Notes under the pieces: generated by a model
Told to the model about the DNA's origin: nothing
Seen by the model: the letters and a program-made list of their open reading frames with translations, nothing else
Databases searched by the model: none
Source of the DNA: Mucilaginibacter endophyticus
GTDB lineage: Bacteria; Bacteroidota; Bacteroidia; Sphingobacteriales; Sphingobacteriaceae
Reading direction: 5' to 3'
Assembly (NCBI RefSeq): GCF_003351025.1
Contig: NZ_QPCG01000005.1
Location: forward strand, 87,932-151,931
Length of the DNA: 64,000 nt
Program-made: the position numbers and the translations under genes
In this document: one piece after another, positions 32,305-42,633 of the stretch
Layout of the letters: the number at the start of each line of letters is the position of its first letter
Position numbering within the stretch: the stretch's first letter is position 1

Positions 32305-35173
32305 CTTTCAACGTTCCCCGTTTATAACCAAAATTGCCATTCATATCTGTACCGTTCATTATTATGGAATATGTTGTTGGTGTATCGGCAGTATAAAAAC
32401 TGATGGATGCTTTGCCATCGGTACCGGTGTTTACGTTTGGTTGCCAGTATACGGTAGAGCGCAGGTCTGTTTTGGTTTTGCTTGTAGCATTAACCGCATA
32501 TTTAGGACTGTAAAATTGCGATGGAAAGCTCAATGCCAAAGGTTTATACAGATAACCGCCGGGTGTTTTACTGATGTTGGGGCCATGCCCGCCACGGGTG
32601 GTTATCTCCATAAAAGTAAAATCCCCTACATTGGTTCCTAACCAATCTGTTGAGATGTAACGGCTATAATATTCATTGCCGTATTTAGAAGTAGTGTTAA
32701 TCTCTATACCCTTGATATCCTCGGCGCTGTTTGATTCAAGGTATTGTTTGATTGCTAAAAAGTCAGGATCTTCTATATAATTGCTTTTAAATATGGTGCC
32801 AAATGGAATGCCATCAATAACAAAGCAAATGGGCTTGTTATCAACAAAATACCATTGGAAAAAGATGCTTGGCGGTAACCTGTAAGAGCCAAATTGAACG
32901 TCGCTCCTGGTTTTACCCTGTACACCATAAACTATCGCTTTTTGTTTCATGATAGTTCCGGACCTGAAACTTTTAACATGCTCTTGCAGGAAATCCATCC
33001 AGCTTTTCTTTCCGGCTTTTAGCAGGTCATTTTCATCAAAAACAAAGTCGGCATTGCCCGCGCCGTTTAGGTTCTTTGAATCTTTTACAATTTTCCTGGC
33101 CTTGATCTTTACTTCTTTTAAAGTACGCATATTGGCCGGAAGATCATTTGCCAGGTTCTGACGCATCCGGTTAATTTTAACACTATTGAATAACGTGGTA
33201 TCATTACTCACATACCAGGGTATAATGGTGGCGGCCGGCGGTGCTGCGAGTACCGGCTGTGGTGGGTCATCAATTACTATACCCACATTAAAGTTTTTGG
33301 CCGTTTTGATAAAGTAAGCCGGCGTATCTGTAAGCGGTAAATTACGAAATACAAAGCCTCCGTTTGCATCGGTCAACGTATCTGTAGCCAGTAAAGGCGA
33401 TTTAGAGAATAGCTGCACTTTTGTTTTTTTAACTCCCTTATTAAAAATGTTAAGCACCCTGCCTTTAATTGCTACCTCTGTTTCCGCGGCGTAAACCGGT
33501 TGTCTTTTTTCTTCGGGCAAGTTGTAGCTTACCCATCCTTGCGTTAACAGCAGGTTGTCGAGCGCGATACTCCGCTTTGGATCATTGCTGTTTAGGTAAT
33601 ATCCGGGCTCTTCCACGTAGCCCTTCAGCTCGGAGGTGAGCAGCATCCTGCTCACGATGCTTTCATTATTCAGGCTGTCGGGATGTACTTGTGTATCATC
33701 GGTAACGGCAAATGAAAAATTGCCTTCAACCGGTTTGCCCAATGCATCGGTGACATTGATAGCTACGGCAACGCTATCGCGGAGTGCGTAAATAGTTTTA
33801 TTGCTGCTGATATTGATATGCAGATCATCATGCCTGTCAATAAAAGTAAGCCGCTCATTAAGCGGACGGTTCTTCATATCAAGCAATACAAAATGAGCGA
33901 TGCCAGATGGGAACCGTGCCTTGCTGATCATTTTACGGATAGCTGTTGTTCCTTTAAAGTTCACGACAGCACCAAAGCAGATCACCTCGCGCAACTTGCC
34001 AATCAAAAAATAACTATCTCCCGACCCGCTTATATTTTCGGTAGCGTATAAAGAAATCATCAGCGAATCGGCATCAGCCTTATTCTGGATGTTTAAAACA
34101 ATGCCCGAGTTTTTCACTTTCGGCAAAGCGTATTCTTTAACCCGTCCACCGGGTAGGGTGACTTTAGCGGTATAACTTTCGCCTGCCTTGGGTATCATAT
34201 CAAAGCTACCCATGCCTAAATGTCCCGATGTAAAATCCGTTGCCGTTTGCTTATTTTCATCAAGCACAACACCCGATATGTTAATGCCCAGGCCATCGAG
34301 GCCAATAGTCTTAAAGCCCACATGGGCAGGCAAGCCTGCCACCAGCTCGCCGCTTTCAGGCATAAATTGTACATCGGCATCCTGCGGGCGGTTAAAATTG
34401 AGGGGAATATTTACCCGGTTGCCTGCGGCATCATTGGCTATGATCCTGATATCACCTGGCTTGCCCGGTAAATTGAATGTGATATCAATCAGGCCTTTTT
34501 CATCTGTTTGTAATGATGACTTATATAGCCGCCTTTTACCTTTCATTACGGCAAGCTGCACCTGCTTGTTGGTTATCGCTTTTTTGTAAGTATCGCTTAG
34601 CAACAACTTAACATGCGCCTGTTCTTTATCGTTAACCATAGCGCTTGAACTGGAATAATTAGCCATCCAGTTATTCGTAGCATCGTCGGCTATGGTGAAC
34701 TGTTTATAAAAAAAGCAGTCCTTGTTAAAGTTTTGCATCCATTGCGTATAGGCTGTGAGCGTATACGTGCCTGCCGGCAATTCGCTCAGGCTGATATTTC
34801 CCCAGGTAAGGCCATTTTCTACAGGCAAGCGTTGCTGTTTCACCACCACATTACTATCGGTAAGGATAGTGATGTACATAATACCACTCTTGGCAGATGG
34901 CGTTAACAGGTGCGCGTTAACCAGATAAGCTTTAAACCACAAAGTATCCCCAGGAGTGTAGGAGCTTTTATCAAACTGTAGATAGATCTTTTCGGCAGGG
35001 TTATGCCGAACAAGACTGTCGGTAACATTTTTGGCCCGAAGCAATCGGGCAGCGGGAGCTATTTGTTGTGCATATCCATGCTGAACTGATAATATGCAGA
35101 TAAGCCATGCTGTTAAAAACAAGGATAACAACTTGCGATGGAACGGTTGCTTAAGGCCTATCATGTTTTTCAT
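32279..35173 (-). CDS. MG2/TonB-plug-like envelope protein (paralogue 1)
   Basis: This 964-aa secreted protein has a signal peptide (to about residue 35, QHGYAQ). It contains an alpha-2-macroglobulin MG2-like domain (about 60-165, AEKIYLQFDKSSYTPGDTLW), more Ig-like domains, a CarboxypepD_reg-like module (about 560-640, GRVLNIFNKGVKKTKVQLFS) and a segment resembling a TonB receptor plug (about 720-860, FVIDGIPFG, EDIKGIEI). No beta-barrel follows. The 5' end overlaps the paralogue gene by 4 bp (ATGA). The final residues (about SPRPLGP) are coded within a palindromic repeat and differ from the paralogue's end. Role is unknown; a surface or periplasmic binding role is likely. Confidence 0.8.
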   Translation of the reverse strand: MKNMIGLKQPFHRKLLSLFLTAWLICILSVQHGYAQQIAPAARLLRAKNVTDSLVRHNPAEKIYLQFDKSSYTPGDTLWFKAYLVNAHLLTPSAKSGIMYITILTDSNVVVKQQRLPVENGLTWGNISLSELPAGTYTLTAYTQWMQNFNKDCFFYKQFTIADDATNNWMANYSSSSAMVNDKEQAHVKLLLSDTYKKAITNKQVQLAVMKGKRRLYKSSLQTDEKGLIDITFNLPGKPGDIRIIANDAAGNRVNIPLNFNRPQDADVQFMPESGELVAGLPAHVGFKTIGLDGLGINISGVVLDENKQTATDFTSGHLGMGSFDMIPKAGESYTAKVTLPGGRVKEYALPKVKNSGIVLNIQNKADADSLMISLYATENISGSGDSYFLIGKLREVICFGAVVNFKGTTAIRKMISKARFPSGIAHFVLLDMKNRPLNERLTFIDRHDDLHINISSNKTIYALRDSVAVAINVTDALGKPVEGNFSFAVTDDTQVHPDSLNNESIVSRMLLTSELKGYVEEPGYYLNSNDPKRSIALDNLLLTQGWVSYNLPEEKRQPVYAAETEVAIKGRVLNIFNKGVKKTKVQLFSKSPLLATDTLTDANGGFVFRNLPLTDTPAYFIKTAKNFNVGIVIDDPPQPVLAAPPAATIIPWYVSNDTTLFNSVKINRMRQNLANDLPANMRTLKEVKIKARKIVKDSKNLNGAGNADFVFDENDLLKAGKKSWMDFLQEHVKSFRSGTIMKQKAIVYGVQGKTRSDVQFGSYRLPPSIFFQWYFVDNKPICFVIDGIPFGTIFKSNYIEDPDFLAIKQYLESNSAEDIKGIEINTTSKYGNEYYSRYISTDWLGTNVGDFTFMEITTRGGHGPNISKTPGGYLYKPLALSFPSQFYSPKYAVNATSKTKTDLRSTVYWQPNVNTGTDGKASISFYTADTPTTYSIIMNGTDMNGNFGYKRGTLKVSPRPLGP

Positions 35174-38049
35174 GGATTGGTATTGCCTGTTACTTTTATT
35201 TTACCATAAGTGTAGCCAATGCTGCCATCCATATTGGTGCCTTCTAAAATATAGGTATAGGTTGATGGCTTATCTGCCGCATAAAATGATACGGTTGCTT
35301 TACCATCGGCACCGGTTGTTATATTGGGCTCCCAGTGTATGGTTGAGCGCAAATCCGGAGTATGTTTAATGGTATTATAAGGCAGATAACGTGGACGATA
35401 AAACCGGGCGGGAATACTTAATGCCAAGGGTTTATATAAATAAGATCCGGGTGTATGCGCTATCCCCGGCCCTTTACCGCTACGTGTAGTGATCTCTACA
35501 AAAGAGATCGAGCCTGGAGTTAAATAAGGCTTCCAATCCGAATGAATATATCCCCAGAAATATTCCCAACCATATTTGCTCGAACTGTTAACCTCAATCC
35601 CCTTAACATCTTCGGCCGTATTTGATTCAAGATAGGTTTTCATATCAAGTCCATTCGGCTCGTTAAGAGACATTATCTTAAATACGCTACCAAAGGAGAT
35701 ACCGTCAATTATTAGCTTCATGGGTTTGTTATCTATCAAATACCACGGAATAGTAGGTAATGGAGGCTCACGGACAAATTGCATTATCGCGTTAACTTCA
35801 TCAAGTGATTTATCCTGCAATGCATACCTTAAATTATACTTGTGGGTTAAAGTCGCCCATCTCAGGTTTGGAACATGTTCTTCTAAAAAATTCAGCAGGC
35901 TCTTTTTACTCGCTTTCACCATGTCGGCTTCGTCAAAAACCAAATCAGCATTACCTGCTCCATTTAAATTTTGCGAGCCTTTAACTATTTTCTTGGCTGT
36001 AATTTTTACCTCTTTCAAAGCCTTAGCGTTAGCAGGCAGGTTGTCGGCCAGGTTTTGCCGCATCCGGTTATTTTTTAAACTATTGAACAAGGTAGTGTCA
36101 TTGCTTACATACCAGGGCATTGGTGTGGGGCCGGCAGATGCCAGCAGTACAGGCGGCGGCGCATCGTCCATGACAATACCAACATTGAAATTTTTAGCGG
36201 TTTTAATAAAATAAGCCGGGGTATCTGCAAGCGGGAGATTACGGAACGCGAACCTGCCATCCTTATCAGTGAGCATATCAGTTGCCACTACAGGCGATTT
36301 GGAAAATAGCTGCACTTTAGTTTGTTTAATGGGCTTGTTAAAAACATTAATTACCCGCCCCCTAACCGCCAACTCGGTTTCGGCAGCGTAGCCCTGGTTA
36401 TCCTTGCCATCTGGCCAGTTGTAGCTTACCCAGCCTTGTGTAAGCAACAGGTTATCAAGCGCCTCTTTGGCTTGTGCATTATTAGCGGCGAGGTAATAGT
36501 TGGGGCGCTCCACAAAGCCTTTCAATTCGGATGTAAGCAATATGCGGGTAACAATATTCTCATTGTTCAGGCTATCCTGATGTACTTGCGCGTCATCGGT
36601 AACCGCCATCGAAAAATTGCCCGCAAGCGGATTACCGAGTGCATCTTTCGCGCTAATGTGTAACGCTACACTATCGCGCAGGTTATAAGCCATTTTATCT
36701 GCATTAATGTTTAAATGCAGGTTGTCATGCCGGTTAATGAAAATCAGCCGCTCGTTTAGTGGCTTACTGTTTTTATCAAGTAGCAAAAAATGAGTGATGC
36801 CAGAGGGGAAAAGCTTTTTGTTAATTTTTTGACTGATGGACGTGCCGTTTTTAAAATCGACCATTGCACCATAGCAAATAATTTCGCGGGCTTTGCCTAC
36901 CAGGAAATAGCTTTCACCCAAGCGGGCAATTTTATCGGTTGCCGACAGCAGTACTTTTACCGAATCTTCATTAATGGGATTGATCACGTTCAATACAATC
37001 CCATCGTTTTTAACATCGGGCAACGGAAATTCACGGATTGCGCCACCGGGCAGGGTTACTTTAGCTGTATAATTTTCACCAGCATTAACAACCGGCAGGT
37101 TAAAACTCCCCATGCCCAAATGCTGCGTTGTAAAATTAGCTACTACCTGTTTTTCATGATCCAGTACCTGGCCCGAAACATTGATGCCTTTGCCATCCAG
37201 CCCTATAGCCTTAAATCCAAGGTGTGCGGGTAATCCGGCTACAAGTTCACCACCCTCGGGCATAAACTGAACATCGGCATCCTGGGGGCGGTTAAAGTTT
37301 AGCGGTATATTTACACGGTTACCTGCACCATCTGTTGCAATAATGCGGATATCGCCCGGCTTGCCCGGCAGGTTAAAGGTGATATCTATCATTCCCTTTT
37401 CGTCGGTTTGCAGGCTTTGCCGGTATAAACGCCTCTTTCCTTTCATTACTGACAACTGTACCGGCTTGCCTGCTATAACTGTTTTATAAGCATCGCTGAG
37501 CATCAGTTTAACGTGGGCCTGTTCCTTACCGTCGGTTATTACGCTTGAACAGGTGTAGTTGGCCAGCCAGTTGCTGCCGGCATCATCGGCAATGGTAAAT
37601 TTTTTACGAAAAAAACAATCCTGGTTAAAATTCTGCAGCCATTGGGTATAGGCAACAAGGGTGTAAGTGCCTGCAGGTAAATCCTTAAGGCCGATGTTGC
37701 CCCAACTGAGCCCATTTTCAACAGGTAGACGTAAGCGCTTTTCTACAGTATTGCTATCGGTAACAATGCTCACATACATTACCGCGCTTTTAGCCGATAG
37801 GTTAAGTGTAGGAGCATTAAAAAGATAAGCCTTGAACCATAAGGTATCGCCGGGCGTGTAAGTGTTTTTATCCAGTTGAAGGTAGATCTTCTCGGCCGGG
37901 TTTTGACGCGTGACACTATCCAGCATTGATTTCATTGCGATTAAGCGTAAAGCAGGGGCTTTTTCCTGCGCATAGCTTTGAATACTGAAAAATAAAATAG
38001 CTGTTATAATGATAAGGCGGGAAAACGCGAAAGCACCCCGCTTCATCAT
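35170..38049 (-). CDS. MG2/TonB-plug-like envelope protein (paralogue 2)
   Basis: This 959-aa protein closely resembles the downstream paralogue along its whole length and shares its domain order: signal peptide, MG2-like domain, Ig-like domains, CarboxypepD_reg-like module and plug-like segment (LIIDGISFGSVF, EDVKGIEV). The start chosen is ATG 38049 (MMKRGAFAFSRLIII), giving a clean signal peptide ending SYAQ. An upstream TTG at 38088 would lengthen the leader by 13 residues. It is first in a two-gene unit and its stop overlaps the next start as ATGA. The pair looks like a tandem duplication that has diverged. Confidence 0.8.
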   Translation of the reverse strand: MMKRGAFAFSRLIIITAILFFSIQSYAQEKAPALRLIAMKSMLDSVTRQNPAEKIYLQLDKNTYTPGDTLWFKAYLFNAPTLNLSAKSAVMYVSIVTDSNTVEKRLRLPVENGLSWGNIGLKDLPAGTYTLVAYTQWLQNFNQDCFFRKKFTIADDAGSNWLANYTCSSVITDGKEQAHVKLMLSDAYKTVIAGKPVQLSVMKGKRRLYRQSLQTDEKGMIDITFNLPGKPGDIRIIATDGAGNRVNIPLNFNRPQDADVQFMPEGGELVAGLPAHLGFKAIGLDGKGINVSGQVLDHEKQVVANFTTQHLGMGSFNLPVVNAGENYTAKVTLPGGAIREFPLPDVKNDGIVLNVINPINEDSVKVLLSATDKIARLGESYFLVGKAREIICYGAMVDFKNGTSISQKINKKLFPSGITHFLLLDKNSKPLNERLIFINRHDNLHLNINADKMAYNLRDSVALHISAKDALGNPLAGNFSMAVTDDAQVHQDSLNNENIVTRILLTSELKGFVERPNYYLAANNAQAKEALDNLLLTQGWVSYNWPDGKDNQGYAAETELAVRGRVINVFNKPIKQTKVQLFSKSPVVATDMLTDKDGRFAFRNLPLADTPAYFIKTAKNFNVGIVMDDAPPPVLLASAGPTPMPWYVSNDTTLFNSLKNNRMRQNLADNLPANAKALKEVKITAKKIVKGSQNLNGAGNADLVFDEADMVKASKKSLLNFLEEHVPNLRWATLTHKYNLRYALQDKSLDEVNAIMQFVREPPLPTIPWYLIDNKPMKLIIDGISFGSVFKIMSLNEPNGLDMKTYLESNTAEDVKGIEVNSSSKYGWEYFWGYIHSDWKPYLTPGSISFVEITTRSGKGPGIAHTPGSYLYKPLALSIPARFYRPRYLPYNTIKHTPDLRSTIHWEPNITTGADGKATVSFYAADKPSTYTYILEGTNMDGSIGYTYGKIKVTGNTNP

Positions 38050-38169
38050 GCAAACAAATACCGGCCGGGTAGATTGGATGCTTTTCAATTTGGATGTATT
38101 TAGGTTTATAATTGGGTGATATAAAGCTAATTATTATTGCTGACAAATAAAAGGTTGTATATTTATATT

Positions 38170-38655
38170 ATGCCCAAGGAAGAAGTTGCCGACCTGCTTT
38201 TCTTTTTAAGAATGTTCCCTGCCGAAGTGCGGGAACGGGCCTTATGGCTGCGCGATTTTGTATGGGATTTGTACCCGCAGGCCAATGAGCTTATTTATGA
38301 TAATTATAATGCCCTGGCTGTAGGCTGGTCGCCTACCGAAAAAATGAGCCATATATTTTGCTCCTTTGCCATATACCGTGGCGTTAATTACAATACACAT
38401 TTCGGTTTTTACTGGGGCTCTGAACTTGCCGATCCGCAGAAATTATTAATTGGTGATGGTAAACAGTACCGCTACCTACTAATAAATGACCTTGCTGCTT
38501 TCCCTGAGCAGGAAATAAAAAAGCTGGTAGAGGAGGCCTGGCAAAACTCGCTGGCCAAGGTAAAAGATCCCAAACAACTAACCCATGGCAAAACTATTGT
38601 CAAAATGATATCCGACAATAAGCGCGAAAAGAAGCTCAAAGCGCCTAAGAAGTAA
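38170..38655 (+). CDS. DUF1801 domain-containing protein
   Basis: This 161-aa cytoplasmic protein resembles DUF1801 (YdhG/YjhX-type), a small family of unknown function whose fold is shared with iron-binding frataxin-like proteins. Features: the LIYDNYNALAVGWSPTEKMS block and the GVNYNTHFGFYWGSELADPQ segment, then a lysine-rich C-terminus (KREKKLKAPKK). I chose the ATG at 38170 (MPKEEVADLL); the longer form from 38137 starts with an unlikely hydrophobic leader. It stands between the paralogue pair and the sensor kinase. Confidence 0.75.
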   Translation: MPKEEVADLLFFLRMFPAEVRERALWLRDFVWDLYPQANELIYDNYNALAVGWSPTEKMSHIFCSFAIYRGVNYNTHFGFYWGSELADPQKLLIGDGKQYRYLLINDLAAFPEQEIKKLVEEAWQNSLAKVKDPKQLTHGKTIVKMISDNKREKKLKAPKK

Positions 38656-38724
38656 CCCCGTTAAAGCCTCCATTTTATTTTACAGGATAAAATATTTACT
38701 TTAAGCCTGTTAACTTATACCTTA

Positions 38725-41700
38725 ATGAAAAAAATCACAATGCTGATTTTATGCTGTTGCATAAGCCTGTATGCCGGCGCACAATCAGCTCATTTATACT
38801 TCGATCGCTTTGATATCAAGAAAGGCCTGCCCGAGTCAAATGTTGGTTCCATTATTGAAGATAGCCAGGGGTATATGTGGTTCTCTACACAAAACGGACT
38901 GGTACGTTATGACGGCTATCGCTACAAAATATACAAACTCGGCTCTCCTAAACTGAATAAGCAGGTATCAACGCTGGTATTTAATGTAGTTGAAGACAAA
39001 AATAAAACCCTGTGGATAACTACCCTTGCCAACGGCATTTTCAGATACAACCGGGCAACCGATTCTTTTACCCAATATCCCTACCCGGCAAGCCTGACTT
39101 ATGGACAACTGATTGTGGGTGCCATAGATAATGATGGTAATTTATGGGGGCGCTTTGGCTCAGCAACCAGCGGTCAAAATATAATGAAGTTTGAGCCGGG
39201 TGCAGGGCGATATCTGCTTTTCAGCAACAGCCAAAAGGGCATTTATCATATCAGGGCAACAGTTTACTATAACCCTGTTAAAACAGCCGATGGCAACATC
39301 TGGTTTGGCTCAAACAACGGCATATACCGGTACAACGGCGCAGGGAAAGGCTTTAGTGAATACCTTGTTTCAAATGATACCTCAAAAATGCGGGCTGCTA
39401 ACCCTATTTATGAGGCCCCTTCTGAACCGGGGGTATTGTATATGAATACTTTTCATGGCCATGATGAAGCCCTTAAATTTGCCCGTTATGACATTGGCAC
39501 AGGTAAACTTAAAGAGTATGGCCAGGCCAATGCAAAAGACAGCCTGTTGAGCGCAGGCATTTATAGCTTTTATGAAGATAAGAGCAAAAACCTGTGGATA
39601 GGCACCAATAAAGGCCTATCAAAATTTAATAGGCAAACCCATACTTTCAGGAACTATATCCCTGTTGATACCATAAACTCTGCTATTAAAAACCAGTTTA
39701 TCACTTTCAGTGAAACACGGGATGGTAAACTCTGGATCTCATCATCGGCCGGGTTGGTTTATTTTGATCCTATAACATCTGTTTTTAAACGCTATGTAAC
39801 GGACCCTGATGATCCGGGTGCGTTACCGAGCCTGGGCATAGGCGGTAAAACAATTGATCATACCAATAGCCTTTGGCTCGGTTTTGGAAACGCGGGTGTA
39901 GCACGTATAAATAAATTAAAAAGCGCCTTTACTATATTTAAAAATAACCCGGCAAAAGCCGGTACTTATCCCGGCAAATTGGTAACGCTCAAAACATGGC
40001 CCAATGGCGACGCCTGGTTAACCACCCGACAGGGTATATATAAAGGCAATGTTATTACCAATCAATACAAAAAGATATACAATGTGGCCCCCAATGAGGG
40101 TTATTTTCCGGGCTTTTGCTATGGGCAAAACAACACACTGTATGTGGCAACTGAAAGCGGATTATTGGTGTACAATACCATCACCGGGAAAAAAGAAAAA
40201 TACAGCAGTATCCCCGGCGACAGTACTTCTATTATCAGCAATTATGTACACTCGCTGTTCCAGGACCATACCGGGATACTATGGATAGCCGCCGATATTG
40301 ATGCCGGTATATGCTCTTTTAACCCGGCAACCAAAAAGTTCACCCGCTATCCTTACCGGGGCTCCTATGAAAAAATAACTTCAAAAAATAAATACGCGCT
40401 TGATGATAGTCGCGCTATTACCTTTTATGAAGATCATGAAAATACACTTTGGATAGGTACCAATTTCGGGGGGCTTAACCGTTTCGACAGGAAAACAGGC
40501 CGTTTCATATCCTATTTTAACAACGACATGCGAAAGGCCGCCTGTGTAGATAATATTTTTGAGGATAAAGCCGGCAGGTTTTGGGTAGGCACCTACCTCG
40601 ACGGCCTGTTCCTATTCGACCGGAAAAAGGAAGCTTACGTAAAACATTTTAATGAAGATTCCGGCTTGATATTTAACTCGGTAATGGGCATTAATGGAGA
40701 TATTGACGGTCGGCTATGGGTAATAACCGAGCGGGGCTTTACGCGGATAGATCCCCGTACCATGAGGCTGAAAAACTTTTTCATGGACGATATTTTGCCC
40801 GGTAAGGATGTTTTCAGGGGAATTGATAATGTGAACAGGTTTGCAGATGGAAGGATGGTTTTCCCCTTAAGTAATGGTATCGCCGTTTTTAATCCTGATG
40901 ATTTAAATGATAACACATATGCCCCCGTTGTACACATCGAATCTGTTGCCTACAGCAATCCAAAATCAAGCGGCAATGCCATAAACAATGTGACAACCTA
41001 TGGCCGTAAAACACTGGAGTTGCCTTATGATCAAAACCGGGTGCAGTTAAACTATGTGGGTTTACAATATGATAACCCTGCGCAAAATATTTATGCCTAC
41101 AAGCTGGATGGCTACGACAAGAACTGGGTACAGGCAGGTACCAACCGCTCGGTAACCTATAATAACCTTTCGGCAGGTACATATGTATTTCATGTAAGGG
41201 CGGCCAACAGTTCGGGCGTGTGGAATAAAACCGGCGACAGCATCACTATCGTTATTGCTACAGCCTGGTATTTGCGCTGGTGGGCATGGCTCATCTATAT
41301 TGTTCTATTCGCGTCGGCTGTATACGCGTTTATCGCCTATCGTTCGCGCCAGCTTAAATATGAAAATCAGTTGCTTGAAGAAAAAGTAAAGCAACGTACC
41401 GATGATTTAAGCAAGGCGAATAAAGAATTAAGCGAGCAGCAGGAAGAAATTATTACCCAGCGCGATCAGCTGGCCGATGCCGTTGATAATCTTAAAACTA
41501 CCCAGCAGCAATTGATCCAGGCCGAAAAGCTGGCCTCACTGGGCGAACTTACTGCCGGGATAGCCCATGAAATTCAAAACCCGCTGAATTTTGTAAACAA
41601 CTTTTCGGAGGTGAGCATGGAGCTTATAGATGAAATGGAGACCGAGCTAACCAATGGCGATGCCGAAGAAGCCAAAGCCATAGCTGCCGATGTGAAGCTG

Positions 41701-42297
41701 AACCTCGAAAAGATCCACCATCATGGCAAGCGTGCAGATGCTATTGTAAAAAATATGCTTCAGCACTCAAGGGCAGGCAGCGGCAGTAAAGAGCAGGTAA
41801 ACATCAACAACCTTACCGGCGAATATTTCAAGCTGGCCTACAATGGTCTTCGCGCCAAAGACAAAACTTTTAATTCGGCATTGGTCACCAACTTTGATGA
41901 TAGTTTGCCACAGGTTAATATCGTTCAGCAGGATATTGGCCGCGTGCTGCTCAATCTGTATAACAATGCTTTTTACGCGGTACATCAAAAGCAAAAAGCA
42001 GTAGGGGAAGCGTACAAGCCTGAAGTTGTAGTTACAACTGCCGTTAAGCCAGCAAAAGAGGGGGCAAAATCGGTTGTGATTACGGTTCGGGATAACGGTA
42101 TGGGGATCCCTGATAATATTAAGGGAAAGATCATGCAGCCGTTTTTTACCACCAAACCAACCGGCCAGGGAACGGGGCTTGGTCTATCGCTCAGTTATGA
42201 TATTGTGGTAAAAGGGCATGGCGGTAAAATTGATATTGAAAGCAAAGAAGGCGAGTATACTGTGTTTACGATTACGCTGCCGGTTGGGGTAGGTTGA
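38725..42297 (+). CDS. Propeller-type sensor histidine kinase
   Basis: This 1190-aa protein resembles the sensor half of Bacteroidota hybrid two-component systems. It has a signal peptide (to GAQ, residue 20), beta-propeller repeats with the two-component regulator pattern (about 25-740, many DxxGxLWxGT-like units), a Y_Y_Y domain (about 770-835), one transmembrane helix (about 847-868), a coiled coil (about 880-935), HisKA with His948 (AHEIQNPLNF), and an HATPase_c domain to the end (LLNLYNNAFYAV, PFFTTKPTGQGTGLGLS). Unlike true hybrids it ends after the ATPase: no receiver or AraC domain. It would sense a periplasmic ligand, possibly an oligosaccharide. A separate LytS/LytTR pair follows 336 bp downstream. 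Confidence 0.93.
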   Translation: MKKITMLILCCCISLYAGAQSAHLYFDRFDIKKGLPESNVGSIIEDSQGYMWFSTQNGLVRYDGYRYKIYKLGSPKLNKQVSTLVFNVVEDKNKTLWITTLANGIFRYNRATDSFTQYPYPASLTYGQLIVGAIDNDGNLWGRFGSATSGQNIMKFEPGAGRYLLFSNSQKGIYHIRATVYYNPVKTADGNIWFGSNNGIYRYNGAGKGFSEYLVSNDTSKMRAANPIYEAPSEPGVLYMNTFHGHDEALKFARYDIGTGKLKEYGQANAKDSLLSAGIYSFYEDKSKNLWIGTNKGLSKFNRQTHTFRNYIPVDTINSAIKNQFITFSETRDGKLWISSSAGLVYFDPITSVFKRYVTDPDDPGALPSLGIGGKTIDHTNSLWLGFGNAGVARINKLKSAFTIFKNNPAKAGTYPGKLVTLKTWPNGDAWLTTRQGIYKGNVITNQYKKIYNVAPNEGYFPGFCYGQNNTLYVATESGLLVYNTITGKKEKYSSIPGDSTSIISNYVHSLFQDHTGILWIAADIDAGICSFNPATKKFTRYPYRGSYEKITSKNKYALDDSRAITFYEDHENTLWIGTNFGGLNRFDRKTGRFISYFNNDMRKAACVDNIFEDKAGRFWVGTYLDGLFLFDRKKEAYVKHFNEDSGLIFNSVMGINGDIDGRLWVITERGFTRIDPRTMRLKNFFMDDILPGKDVFRGIDNVNRFADGRMVFPLSNGIAVFNPDDLNDNTYAPVVHIESVAYSNPKSSGNAINNVTTYGRKTLELPYDQNRVQLNYVGLQYDNPAQNIYAYKLDGYDKNWVQAGTNRSVTYNNLSAGTYVFHVRAANSSGVWNKTGDSITIVIATAWYLRWWAWLIYIVLFASAVYAFIAYRSRQLKYENQLLEEKVKQRTDDLSKANKELSEQQEEIITQRDQLADAVDNLKTTQQQLIQAEKLASLGELTAGIAHEIQNPLNFVNNFSEVSMELIDEMETELTNGDAEEAKAIAADVKLNLEKIHHHGKRADAIVKNMLQHSRAGSGSKEQVNINNLTGEYFKLAYNGLRAKDKTFNSALVTNFDDSLPQVNIVQQDIGRVLLNLYNNAFYAVHQKQKAVGEAYKPEVVVTTAVKPAKEGAKSVVITVRDNGMGIPDNIKGKIMQPFFTTKPTGQGTGLGLSLSYDIVVKGHGGKIDIESKEGEYTVFTITLPVGVG

Positions 42298-42339
42298 CGC
42301 AGGGGAGATAGAACCTGTTAATTTGCGGGCTTTAAGAGG

Positions 42340-42440
42340 ACATTAGGTGTAGATGGCCTGTCAGTCTGAGCTTGTCGAAGACTCGCGCGCAGAGGCCCAT
42401 CGCACCATGCTTCGACGAGCTCAGCATGACACCCGTTTTT
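42340..42440 (+). repeat. Family A inverted-repeat element, copy 2
   Basis: This has the same order as 12-110: ACATTAGGTGT, TGTCAGTCTGAGC, TTGTCGAAG, GCGCGCAGAGGCC, CCATGCTTCGACGAGCTCAG, CATGACAC, CGTTTTT. It lies between the kinase stop and a family P palindrome. Confidence 0.7.
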
Positions 42441-42447
42441 CGAATCC

Positions 42448-42480
42448 AGACTTACGAAGTTTTCAAAACTTCGTAAGTCT
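42448..42480. repeat. 33-bp palindrome, family P copy 4
   Basis: This is identical over 33 bp to the palindrome at 12296-12328, and is preceded by AATCC. It lies 150 bp after the kinase stop and could end that transcript. Confidence 0.75.
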
Positions 42481-42633
42481 TCTGCTTTTATTAAGTTATA
42501 AGGCTCCTGGCTCTTATGTCTAAAAGTCTTGCCTCTTTCCTCACTCATCCCCTAAATATCTGCACTCATGTACTTTATCTTTTAACTGTATAATAGTTTT
42601 TGTTGCTTTGATCAAAATTAGGCAGCAAGTAAA
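42481..42633. other. Leader region of lytS-type gene
   Basis: This 153-bp AT-rich stretch between the palindrome and the kinase start has no CDS. The upstream region reads TAATAGTTTTTGTTGC near 42590, which is close to but one base longer than the TAnnTTTG box. Confidence 0.35.

Noticed and set aside
35170..38088. TTG at 38088 as the start of paralogue 2
   Set aside because: It adds 13 polar residues before a clean signal peptide; ATG 38049 is preferred.
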